Below, one piece after another: positions 48,871 to 60,214 of a stretch of 64,000 bases of DNA. The notes under the pieces were generated by a model, which did not search any database, was not told the DNA's origin, and saw nothing but the letters and a program-made list of their open reading frames with translations. Numbering within the stretch: position 1 is the stretch's first letter; each line of letters begins with the position of its first letter. The translations under genes and the position numbers were made by a program. This DNA is from Amyloporia xantha (Eukaryota; Basidiomycota; Agaricomycetes; Polyporales; Adustoporiaceae): assembly GCA_036971615.1 (NCBI GenBank), contig JAYKKR010000004.1, forward strand, positions 124,001 through 188,000, read 5' to 3'.

Positions 48871-49186
48871 GGAAATATTGGAATGTGGTCAATCCAACAG
48901 TATACACACTTCAAAGGCCAGTAGGCCGCTGATCTGTCACATGTCTAAGGATAAGCACACGTGATTAGGCACATGATCTAATCATGTGACATACCATACA
49001 AGGACATAGATAAGATATGGGCTGGATCTTATCTCATCAGTGTTGGGGGTTGTTTGTACAAGTCGCGTCGTGCTGGCAGGTTTGTATTGAACTTTGTAAT
49101 GGGTAACAAACTTTTGTATTGAGACTACAAGGGACCTTACAACAGCGGTAACCAAAGCCTGACCCTAACCCCAGGATCTGGGGCAC
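48871..49186. other. Short non-coding stretch between repeats
   Basis: It contains CACATGATCTAATCATGTGACAT-like palindromic words (48970-48992) similar to those upstream of the Helitron ORF near 60030-60080. No gene was seen. Confidence 0.4.
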
Positions 49187-51560
49187 TTACAATACAAATT
49201 TTGTATTGAATTGTGTTCCCACGCTTAGGGCGCAAAAGTTGGTGTCGCGACTTTTGCTCACCAGAGAAACGCTTCCTTCGTACCTCAGGAATCGTAACAG
49301 TCTACCGAAATCACAGTAGCCGCAAGTCCACTTGCACTTCTGATTGTACTGTTGCTGGAAATATGCTGTGTTCTGGTTTTCAACATGTTTCACCTTCAAC
49401 TTGGTAGCATCATCATCAACACGTCTCCACTGGAGCTCAGAACAGCTGCAGATCTCGTGATCCACGATTGAATGTATGATCTATCATAACTATCAGTGTA
49501 TTGGAGTATTTAGCATAAGAAAGTACTCACCGCTGCTCACCAGTCCATGATAAGTGTGCTCCTGTTGGGTTTACTGCAGACACCACACACGAGTCTTGAG
49601 TTTAACTGATCTAGCTGTGCCAGCGTCGCAACTTTTGCATCTTTCCCACAAGCCCGAACAACTGCTCTCACTTTGTCACTACACGTTGGATTGAGTACAG
49701 ATGCTGACCACGGTTGAAGACCACAAAAATGGACTAATAGTGCGGAATCATAGATTGGGCCTTCAGCATGTGGGTGGACATTGTCTGAAAAATGAGCACC
49801 TTCCATTGCCTCAACAGAGCCATCCTGTATGCGATAGCAACACATATGGGTCCCAATGCCAGGCCAGAATTGCACCAAGTTGCACTCCTTACACCGGAAG
49901 ACGTTCTGTGCAAGCTCCAATGGGTTCTGTGTCGTGAATCTTGGCAATCAGCGGACGTGTGAGGGCTGATCAGTATGTAGAATTAGTGCTACCTGTGATT
50001 CTATGGACATCCTCCAGCGGGAGACCAAACCAGGCAGCAGTTGTAAAATTGCGACATCAGGACTAATGATCCTGTCTGAGGCATTGGCAATAATTTTCAT
50101 CTTGGGGAGTATGGCGAGATCGACAGACATCGGGAATACACAGGGCAATGGCATGCTTGAGCGGTATTGCAACAAAAGGTTGTTGAGCTTCTCAAGGTGT
50201 GCACAGTGCAGACGAAGACCTTTGCTTCGCTCTATCCATTCTATAATGGCACCTTTGATGGTCTGCCAAGCTTTGAACGCCCCTTTCAATGAAGTTTTGA
50301 ACCGCTGACGGTGACAAGTAGACTCACAATAATTGGTCAACTCTTCCGCCTTATTAGCGAGAGGATGCTGCAGAAATGCCTGATTATTGGGACCCAGACA
50401 GAGTACGTCTAGGTCATATCCTAACCCTGTCAGACGGTCTAAAATACTGTTGTTATGCACATGAGTTATGGAACTCTCAGTACAAAGAGTAGGACTTACG
50501 CAGATACCCAGTGATACTTGGTGGGAGCGGGCCAATAAATGGCAGGACGATTCCTGAGGATTTTGAAGTGCTGTCTTCTATTATAGCCTGACAAGGTTTA
50601 GTAATGTAAGATTTTCATTACAATTGGATGACTTGCCTCTGATTATTCTTCAGATATTGACTCTACAAACTTATAGAGACAATCTGATGGCTGTGAAAAC
50701 TAATCCCAATAAGTGTAGCAATCTACTATATTAACTTTGCAAGCACATGGCAACAGTCATAGAAACAGACTGCAAAGATATTACAAAAATTGAAACTGGA
50801 TCTTGATACAGGTGTATGTCAGTGAATATTGACAATCTCAATACAAACATTACAACATTTCCTAATGAAGTAAGTGAGTTCTGTCTGATGGAGTGTAAAA
50901 GTGATTTTGACCCTAACCCATTAGAAACTCTTGTAGTATCATTACAACATTTACTTACAAAGTGAACATTCTCTATCAAATGAGCCTACTATGTATTTTT
51001 CACATTTTGTAATGACATTACAAACTCACTCTAATGAGAGTATGAAGTCATCCTCATGATTACATCAGCTTGCTCTTGACCATACAAACTTGCTTTTGAG
51101 ATCATACATATTCACTTTAACTGCAATGCAAACCTGCTCAGGCTATAACAATGCTATTTATCAACCAAATCTTACAACAGCCATATCTCAGTAAGTATTG
51201 AGAATTCCAATACAAACATTACAACTTTTCCTAATGAAGTAAGTAGGTTCTATCTGATGGAATATAAAAGTGATTTTCCACACTAACCACATACAAACCT
51301 TTCTAATGTCATTAGAACATTTACTTATCAAGTCAATCTTGCCATTCAAATGGGACCATTATGTATTTCACCCATTTTGTAATGACATTACAAATTTGCT
51401 CTAATTAACATTTCAAAGCCATATCAGTCACCTTACTGGCCCGCTCCCACCAAGTTTGAACGGTTGAGGCTGTAAGTCGCACTCCTTCACGATTTCCTCA
51501 TTCATTCTGATTGCATACACTCCATTGATGTCTTCATTTTCATTTTCTGATCATGGTATG
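49187..51560 (-). pseudogene. Agaricomycete F-box family protein, truncated and split by a transposon
   Basis: Minus-strand exons: AIRMNEEIVKECDLQPQPF (51.46-51.55 kb), then after the inserted element HWVSA, ILDRLTGLGYDLDVLCLGP and EWIERSKGLRLHCAHLEKLN. Next are NPLELAQNVFRCKECNLVQFWP, VRACGKDAKVATLAQLDQLNSRLVCGVC and HEICSCSELQWRRVDDDATKLKVK with KWTCGYC. The N-P-L-E-L-A...C..C and A-C-G-x-D...L-x-S/A-R-x-x-C-x-x-C pattern is typical of the large Agaricomycete F-box family (SCF substrate adaptors). The F-box itself is not visible; it should lie further 5', where only rearranged sequence remains. The far C-terminus also decays near 49.2-49.3 kb. Confidence 0.65.
50516..51455. mobile_element. 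940-bp TIR element, copy 2, inserted in the F-box gene
   Basis: The ends are perfect 19-bp inverted repeats: ACTTGGTGGGAGCGGGCCA at 50516 and its reverse complement ending at 51455. The interior matches copy 1 at 45559-46445 closely. No transposase frame is present, so it is non-autonomous. The flanks show no duplicated target site, and cutting it out just inside the outermost A/T leaves the F-box frame intact. Confidence 0.8.
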
Positions 51561-51586
51561 ATCTTACTTACATTCAATGTTTAGTT

Positions 51587-51838
51587 GGCCACCAGGCGGC
51601 CAGCTGCCCTAAGACTGGCACACCTACATGGTAAGTGCTTCGCCTACACCTACCACCCCATGTTTACATTCCCCTACACCTACCACCCCATGTTTACATC
51701 CCAATATCTCATGTAGCTATAATCGTGGACACCAGGCGGCCAGCTGCCCTAAGACGGGCACACCTACATGGTAAGTGCTTCGCCTACACCTACCATCCCA
51801 TGTTTACATCCCAACATCTCATGTAGCTATAACTGTAA
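51587..51838 (+). repeat. 140-bp tandem duplication containing splice-site-like borders
   Basis: Units start at 51587 and 51727. Each has CACCAGGCGGCCAGCTGCCC, then CACACCTACATG directly before GTAAGT, and later CATGTAG before CTATAA, which reads as an exon, an intron donor and an acceptor. Unit 1 also has an internal 29-bp duplication (about 51647-51702). The possible exon codes for VDTRRPAALRRAHLHGK, which I do not recognise. Confidence 0.6.
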
Positions 51839-52070
51839 GTGAGTGAAAATTGTAAGATGCTGGGACTTACATTATTTCAATCAGGTTGCCTTGAGGGCCA
51901 CATCTCCCACGATTGCAACCAAGAGGCCAAGGCAAAGACTTGCTACAGGTGTCTTCTTTGAAGTCCTGGGTCCTGCCTTTCATCAGTCCTTCCCTCCTCT
52001 TTTATTGATATATACAGCACATTACTAATCAAAAGGTATATTATATACTCTCATCACACAATATTCCAAA
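51839..52070. other. 3' flank of the Helitron ORF
   Basis: It includes an AATAAAA-type signal on the minus strand near 52005, suitable for polyadenylation of the Helitron transcript. I could not find a convincing Helitron 3' end (hairpin followed by CTRR). Confidence 0.4.
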
Positions 52071-55000
52071 TCAGATCTTAATGTAAATAGCCACAGAGCT
52101 GTGTCGCCCTTGAATCTTTTGGAGAGTACCAGAATCCACAATCTTCATGTTTGACTCCAAGGTTGACTTGGTACCTGTACTTATGCCATCATTGAACCAT
52201 ATCTGCCCATCTGGCATAACTGCACGTGCAGTAAAGTGGAATTGTCCAAAGTATATGATGCCACACAGCCTGTATTGACTTTCACCCTGTCCTATGTGGA
52301 ATATGGAATCAAAGTCTATCTGGAGACCATTTGTGACAAACACCATAAAGTTGGGTGCTTCAGAGATGGTGTACTGCATCTTGAGCTTCTTTGGACATCT
52401 GGGGCACTTGTGTTGAGTCTTGCGCATACACAGGGCATGTAGCCACTCTAATATTTTGCGGTTCTTGGAAGATCCTAGCTTAAATGCACACTCCTTCCAT
52501 AATGGCTTTGTACAGTCCCAGAGCACAGGATTGTCTGTGTCACCCTCAAGCTCAGTGTGGCAGTGATTGCAGATCAGAGTCTTGGTCACATAATCCTCTG
52601 GAATGGCAAGCATGGTTGCACACAGCTTGTATATATCAGTGCCCTCCTTTCCTTCAACTGGAAATGCCTCTGAGTCAAGTTTGTGAAGCTCAGCTCGGAG
52701 TTCATCTCTGGCCTCTTCCATGGACAACATGTGTGTATCCACCTTCTGGAATGTCTGAGTGAATCTGGTGAGCATGGCATTTTGACTGGAGATATTTGCT
52801 ATCCAATGGTCATGACTTTGTCTATACACAGTGTATAGAATGAAGAAAAGAGAGTCATATGCACAGCTATAGCTCCCACCATCCCACTTGAATCCAGGAG
52901 GACCACTCTTCTCCAGTATGTCAGATGCCTTGGACTTTTTTATCTGGCGCTCACTCTGCTCAGCCATGTCAATCTCTCTTTTGCGCTTGGTCCCTCTGTT
53001 CCTTTGCACCTTGTCATTGCTGACTGTCTCCAATACCTTGGTTCCCTTTGCAGGCACATACTTGGCCAACTGAAGCAGCTGCTTGACCTTGAATTCCTGG
53101 GCCTTTTTGCTGTTGTCTTTGTGCTTTTTGTCTGGTCTTCCCAGATCCTGCCATGCTGCATCCTCAGTTGGCTCTTCCAGTTCAAACACATCTGTCTTGG
53201 ACCATTTGAGTGCAGAATGCACGGTCTTTGGCACATACAGTGTTCCCTTTGCCTTGCGATATGAATAAATCAGTGCGTTTCTAGTTGAACCCTCCACCTT
53301 TTTGGGCAGATGACATTCATAGCGTAATCGGGTTATCTCATCCAGGATCTCCAGCTCACGGAACTCCTGCCGCAGAGAGCCTGATATTCCACCTGTCATC
53401 TTGTTGGAGTCAAATCCTTGCACAATAATAGTGCCTTCATATGTGGATCCTCTGGAAAGACATGTGTATATAGACTGATGGTTTTTGCAGTTCTGCAGAT
53501 CACACACATTGTCATGTCGTGTTCGCCCCTGGGATCCAAAGTCAGTCATGGCAAAGTTGGGAATAACAGCCACTTGGTCTCGCAGAATGGTCAGGGTCTT
53601 GTCGTTGGGCATCTTGCATGTGATCTTCAGGGGCTGGTGTGACATTGGAATGACATTCTCTGGAAGACCCTCCAGCTTGATTGGAGTGGGTGGACATGTC
53701 AGTTTCACAAACAAGGTGTCCAAAGCCATCTTGTTATCATCAATGGGTCTGGCTGTCCACCCTGCAACCACACCCTCTGCACCATTTGTTACACAGCACT
53801 CTGTTGCCTCGTTGGTCTTGATCATCACAGGCATTCCTTGGCACAGTGACAGCTTACCTGGATGGTTGTCTGTACACTCATGTGGCAGATCCCACAGCAC
53901 TCGCTGGATATCTGGTTGGATGACATTGCTGGATCGTCTTGGATCAAGAGTGGTTGTCTTGCACTTTTGCTTTTTCTTGCCCTCATTGTCAGATCTCCAC
54001 TTGTCATCAGAGTAGAATGTGACCAATTTCTGGCCTGTTTCTCTAGCAAAGCGTGCACAGCCCAGCTCATTGATCTTGTCACGATATGCATTCCAAGCAG
54101 TAATCACAGAGACATTGCGAAACCTGGGCTGATTTAGTTTGGGTTTGCCCACACCACGTCCTGCAATACGCCCCTGTAGATGTTTGATGTCAGCTTGTGT
54201 ACATGACTTGTATCGCATGTTCTCGAGAGCCTTTCTCATTTTTGCATCATTTGGAGTTTGCAGTCTTTGCCTCATGTTTTCACGCAGTATGACCACTGTG
54301 GTAACCTGATGCCAGAGAGCCTTGCCCACAGATGCCTCTTGCTCCCGGTGACTGTGAGTGGTGTGTACAATTGTGCCTACTTTGTGGGAGTACAGTGGAT
54401 ATGAAGCTCCAGCAGGTGGCAGTTGGGCAAAATCACCAGCAAAGATCATGTTTACTCCTCCAAAGGGATCACCTTCATTCCGTAGAGCAGCACACATCTT
54501 GGCACATATCATGTACAGACTGTGACAGTCCACCATGGATATCTCATCTATGAATATGTAGTCTACATTCTGTAGCCGTGCTCGCACTTGCATGAGTGCA
54601 GTGATGGAATCAGCCCCAAATTTGCTAAATCCCAGCATGGAATGATAGGTAGATCCTGCAATCAGAGCTGCAGCTGCACCAGTGGGAGCCATGCACATGA
54701 ATCTGTAGCCCTCATTGCGCTCTCCAAAGAAATGGATCAAGGCTTTGATCACTTGAGACTTGCCAGTGCCAGCCATACCACCCAGATACATTTTGAGTTG
54801 TTCACCAGGAGGATCTGTGGCATGATTGGCCACTATGCGAAATGCACGCTCCTGCTCTTTGTTAAGACTGAATTTGGCCACAGTGCTGTTGATCAGAGTC
54901 TGGTCAGCCTCGCACTTGGCCTTGAAGTTTTTGTCTAGATAAGACTGGTCAATCACTTTGACTACATTCACATATTTGTCCTCTGTCATCCCTCCATTAG

Positions 55001-58000
55001 TGCTTGCATTTGGATTCTTAGCAACTGCTTGCTCTTCACGTGCCCTGAGAATCTCTTGGCGCTTCTCAGTCAGCAGATTACGCCACTCTGATGCTTTCAT
55101 ATGGTCTCCCCTGATCATAGGCTCTTTCAAGGTAGCAACAGCCTCTTTGTGCTCTGCAGGAAGACTGTCTAGCCAGCCAGAGGTATGCATAATGTTTTCA
55201 GCCTGCATCATATGTGCCAGACGTAGTTGAGCTCTGCTTCCCAGTTGTTCCCACTCACTGGCTTCCCCTATCAAGTCTTCATCAGGACTCAGGCCATCTA
55301 ATCCTTGATTTGCATAATGCTGGTCATCTAGCTCATCAAGTGTCTTCATGTCTGCTGCAAAGGATGGAGCATTGCCATCCAAGCCTGCTCTGCGTGCTTT
55401 GGAAAAGTCATCTCTGGCATCATTGCACTCATAGCGAAGATGGAAAAACTTCATGACATCTCTCTGTCTGTCAGTAAAACTGTGGTTCTCAAATGCATCA
55501 TGCCACAGAGTATCTTTGTCCTGCTTCAAGTCTGCTCCAGAACGCCATGGTTTGAAGAGAGTGAGCATGGTCAGACAGTATTCTTCTCTGTTTCCAGCAT
55601 CTTTGCGTGGTAGAGCTCCACCAATAAAGTTAGGAACAAGACTCTCCTCTTCTGCGACCAGTCTGGCTTGTCGAGATCCATAGCGTGGATGGTTTTTCAG
55701 GAATCGTTCGGGCTGCAATTCATTCATCTCAGCATGGGCCTTTTGCTCACTGACTAGTGTTTTTGCATTTGCAGTGGTCAGAAGCAGCTCATCCTCAGAT
55801 TCTTCTTCCTCTTCTTTTATAGGAGTCAGCTCGGGTAGGCCATCTGGTATCTCATCAACTGTGCTATCATCAACTTTATTTAGTCTTGTGTTCTCAAACT
55901 CATCCTCCGCAGAGATGCCTAATCCCTCATCTATATGATAGTCATTCTCAAAATCTGAATCTCCACTCTCAGCATCAAGGGAATTTTCCACTGTGTCAAA
56001 TGATTTAGAGTTCAAGTTGTTTTCTTGGGTCTTTCGATTAATGGGCTCCACTCTGGCTCGCCTTATCCAATCATACAGGCAAATATGCTCATACTTGGTT
56101 GGTCTGTAGACATAGTCATCAGTGGAGGAAAGAGCCACAAATTTGCCCTGGATATTGCCCAACATCACCTTATCAGGGCCTTCTGGATCAGTAAATATCA
56201 CTTTTGGTGCTTCTGACAAGTCATCTTCCCATGCATGTCGAACTGCACTGACATATGTTCTCCAGAAGCAAATTCTAAACTTGTGACTGGTGTAGTGATC
56301 ATTGTGGTTCAGCAGATACATGGCAGCCATGGGTCCACCAATCTCTGAGCTTGCTGTAAGTGTGTTGACAATTTTGGTAAGTATGGATCTTGCCTTTTGT
56401 TTACGATCAGAGCTGTCACTCAGCAGCATTTCAGAGTTTTTGTCAAACACTCTTCGAATGGCATCAAACATGGTGTGCGTCTTCAGGGGAGTTTTTGTAA
56501 TATAGTCTGTGACATAGGAGATAACTGACTTGATGGCTGTTCCAGAGAGCAGGCTGGTTACATCAGAGTTGCATCGGAGAAGATAGCTGAGTACTGGAGT
56601 ATATGTGTTTAGCCAAGCCTCACCTTTCTTCATATTGAGAGCTCCAGTCTCAGGATCCACAGTGGTGTGGGGAAATGTCTGACGAGGAAAGCGTGCCTTG
56701 CATGTTCCAGTCTTGACAAACCCACATCCCTCGTTATGACCATGTATGTTGGATCTAAACACAATATTGTTGACCTCATCTGTATACTCTTTTATCCATG
56801 TGTCATGTTGCATACAAGACTCACAGTCTACCATATGATCACTGCCATGTTTGGTACAAGGTGGGGCTGCTGGACGAGACATAATCATGGTGGGATTAAC
56901 ATATGAGGGGTCTTCTTCTTCCTTCTTCTTTACTTTTTCACTCACATCAACCATTGTACCATTCAAAAACTCACCCACATGCACACTCTCCAAGTACTCC
57001 ACCATTCGCTGCTGGAAGTCTGAATTGGGATCCATGATACGATCTCGAATCTCCTGGGGTGTAAGTGAGTTTTTGATCCAGATAAGCATGTGTAAGTGAA
57101 GAGTGAGACGTCCTTGTTGCTCTACTGTGCCGTAGTAGGCTGCAGTATCACCATAGACCCCTCTGTGATCAACTCCAACACCTAAGACATGTTTAAGAAA
57201 CAATTCAACCATGACTTTGAAGAAGCGTGCACCTGAAACTGGATTGTTGGCAATCAGTCTTTTACGTAGATCAGGGTGAAGAATGTGTGGGTGGAACATC
57301 TCTTGGGTGTCTGCAAAGTACAATGCAAGAGGATGGGATACATCAGAAGGAGCAAATGTTATAAACCATGATGGAGCACCCAGAGATGCCGTCAGAGCCC
57401 ATATTTCATTACGCATTCGTTTCCGGTTTGTGGAGGAGCCTTGAACTTTGTGAGCAACATGGTCTAGATCATTGATAATTGTAAAACATGCCTTCTCTTC
57501 TTCACTCTCAGGCTTCACAGGTCCTTGGCTCAATCGCTTGATCAGATCTTCTAGTGTGGTCATGGGGACATTTAGTATGCGGTTAGTAATGTCAGCAAAG
57601 TTCTTACGGTTGGTAAGTAAATACCCACCTGTTGTGGAGTTCTTTATCTGCTCATGATTAAATGCAACCAGTGGAAAGTAGCGGTCAAGTTGAAATCGTT
57701 TGTCATGATACATAAGTAGCTGCTGCTTACGCTTTGTCTCAGAGACGGTAGTCACACCTTTGATATTGTTCAATCCACCAAAGCCATAAGGAAAAAGCCA
57801 CGGAAACATCTGTGGATAGAGCTGTGGGTTATGATAAAGACTCTCTGGGTTCTTTGCCTGCCCTATGCCCAGCACTTTTCCAGTCTTGAATTGATGGATT
57901 GCCTTGGCAATGACTGCTCTGGGATTCTCTGCCATCATATGCATCAACTGATCACCAGTTAGACCTTGCACTGCAAAAGGTACAGGCCCCTCCATTGTTC

Positions 58001-60035
58001 CCTTGCCTTCACCAGGTCCATTGACTGCAGTTGCTTCAGGATCTTGATCCCAGTATGCCTGATGATAGTCAATAATCACTGGAGGCACATCCTCTGGATA
58101 CTCATTGAGATTTTTGTATGAGATGGACAGATCTGCATAGTCCTCATGATTCAGTTTGAGCCATTCCAATGCCTTTGCAACCTTGTCACGTCTCACCAGA
58201 AAGGGAGTCCGCTTGTGGTCGTTCTCTGTTGGTCTGTTAGGCCCAATGTATAAGAATGCAAATACTTCATCAAGCTGTGCTCTGCTTGGTGGAAGTTCAG
58301 CATAAACCTCAGGCATTGGAACTGAGTGACAGATGACATTAGCCTGCATACGGAAACTGCCACTGACTTTGACCTCTGCTATACAGTGGTTGTGTTTGAC
58401 ACGAGCGACAAGCATTTTTTCAACCCAAGTAAGATCACAGAGTTGAGATGGAACCTCTCCAATCCAAAGACCATTGGCAAGGGCATTCACTGGTATCTTT
58501 TTCTTTTGCAAACAGTCAAGGCAATCAGCACATATCTGATTACAATTGGGTAATATAATGGGACCCTCACACTGTTCAATAGGATCATCAGCAGAAAATC
58601 GCTCCTTGCGAGTGGTTGGCTGGTTGTCGGACTTCAATAGAGACAAGTCAATATTGCATTCATCCAATAAAGCAAGCTGTGTTACTGGAGTCAAAAGAGC
58701 GCACACAGCACATGGCAGTTCAATGAACCTATTCTTATTCATGTCTGAGTGAAATCCATTGACCACATCAGTGATAAGTTGAGCAGATGGTGCCTCTGGG
58801 GGAAAGATATTAAATGAAGTGTCTGTACCATCTTCTTCAGTTTGCTTCTTAACACATATGTGATCATTCTTGATAGTAGGCTGTTGTTTTGGCTTGACAG
58901 AGTGTTCTTGTTGTCTCAACTTGTCCCGATATAATTGACATTTCTGTGCATTGGTCAAGGGATCTGTTTTCAGTGTAAATAGTGATACAAATGAAGGACA
59001 AGACACACATTTGTGTTCACCCAATGTACGTGCCATTTCATCCACCTTCATGCGTTTGTAGTGAACTGATATGCTATGCAGACCAAGTACCTTTTTCAAA
59101 GAAGCACCGGATAGACGGCTTGCCAGTGTTTTCAATGGCACATCTGCCAATATAATATCATCGTCTTCATGGTATCTATCTTTATCAAGGAGAACATAAT
59201 CTGCAAATTGGTATTTACCATCAGAATTTACAGATGGTGTACCAAAACATACAAATTGTTGCAGATCTTGGAAGGACCAATACCGGCTTTTCTTGGCAGC
59301 CAACCCTCCACCCACTAAGGATGTATCTAAATGTGAAAACTTGACTTGATAGCATTTACATTGAGAATGTTTGCCAACATTACCAGAAATTAACCCAGCT
59401 GACATGCTCTTATATATCAGAATGCTTGCTGAATACACTCTGAAGTCATGTCTCCTGATGTGATTGCGCATACAGTAGAGGGATACACTTTTTACCTGGG
59501 CTTTGATATCAAAAATGGGCATAAACAGAATCAAATGAAGCTTATACACCAGTTTGAGTGAGCATGAATCTGGACATGGTTTGATGACATAGCATTTGTT
59601 ATTTGTATTGTGTGACTCCATATAATATATGAGAACGCTGGTGAACGCTCTGTCGCCAAGCGACACGGATTTGTATATGAAAGTGCCCGCCAACACTTTG
59701 TCGTCAAACGACACGGTATTTATTTCAAGAGTGCCCGCCAACACTCCATTTGTATGTGATGCTGTGATATCTAGATCACATAAAGAGACAGAATGGTTAT
59801 CGGCTGATAATGAGTGGAGTACGCACTGCATTTTTCTCGTAGTAATACCCAGATATTGCGACAGACTCCATAAGGAGCATAGGCAATAATTCCAGAAGAA
59901 AGCATAGCCACAGCAGGGCCACCAAGGTGTGAGTTTTTGACGATTGCAATAACATGATGTATGGTAGAAGCAATGGTCGAGTGAGAGATGTGGAACAGAA
60001 CGCATTTGCCACGTCATCACCATTCCCAAAGTCAC
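52071..60035 (-). mobile_element. Helitron Rep-helicase with C-terminal ubiquitin-protease-like domain, intact 2654-codon ORF
   Basis: One uninterrupted frame. Residues about 440-620 hold a Cys-rich domain (PCAVCALLTP, NCNQICADCLDCL, NALANGLWIGEVP) like the DUF6570 region found before fungal Helitron Rep domains. Rep follows: EIWALTASLGAPSWFITFAPSD, RLTLHLHMLIWI (HxH metal motif, about residue 978) and SYVTDYITKTP (paired tyrosines, about 1173). The helicase of Pif1/SF1 type has GMAGTGKSQ (Walker A, about 1751), IFIDEISMVD (Walker B, about 1825), MIFAGDFAQLPPAG and ACLSRGSTYEGT-like YTCLSRGST. The last 270 residues look like a USP deubiquitinase: GGSYSCAYDSLFFIL (Cys about 2391), CNHC and CPRC zinc pairs, FHFTARAV (His about 2600), WFNDG. 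Rep and helicase drive rolling-circle transposition. The first 240 codons are weakly supported and translation may start later. Confidence 0.9.
59645..59745. repeat. Two 48-bp tandem repeats with internal palindromes
   Basis: Units share GACACGG and GTGCCCGCCAACACT. Each begins with a short inverted repeat: GTCGC-CAA-GCGAC (59652-59664) and GTCGT-CAA-ACGAC (59700-59712). They lie in the weakly supported N-terminal part of the Helitron ORF and may instead be 5' non-coding element sequence. Confidence 0.65.
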
Positions 60036-60214
60036 ATGATCAGATCACAGTCATGTGACAAGGTTCAGATCACATGACATGACCCATAACCGCCCTCAAA
60101 ATCAAATCAAAGACTCTTTCTATTATTCTGGTGCAAGTTGAATATACGCAATTGAATTGAACATGTCATTGAATAAGCAGAAGTACGCAAGATACATGAG
60201 AGACACAGCTGACA

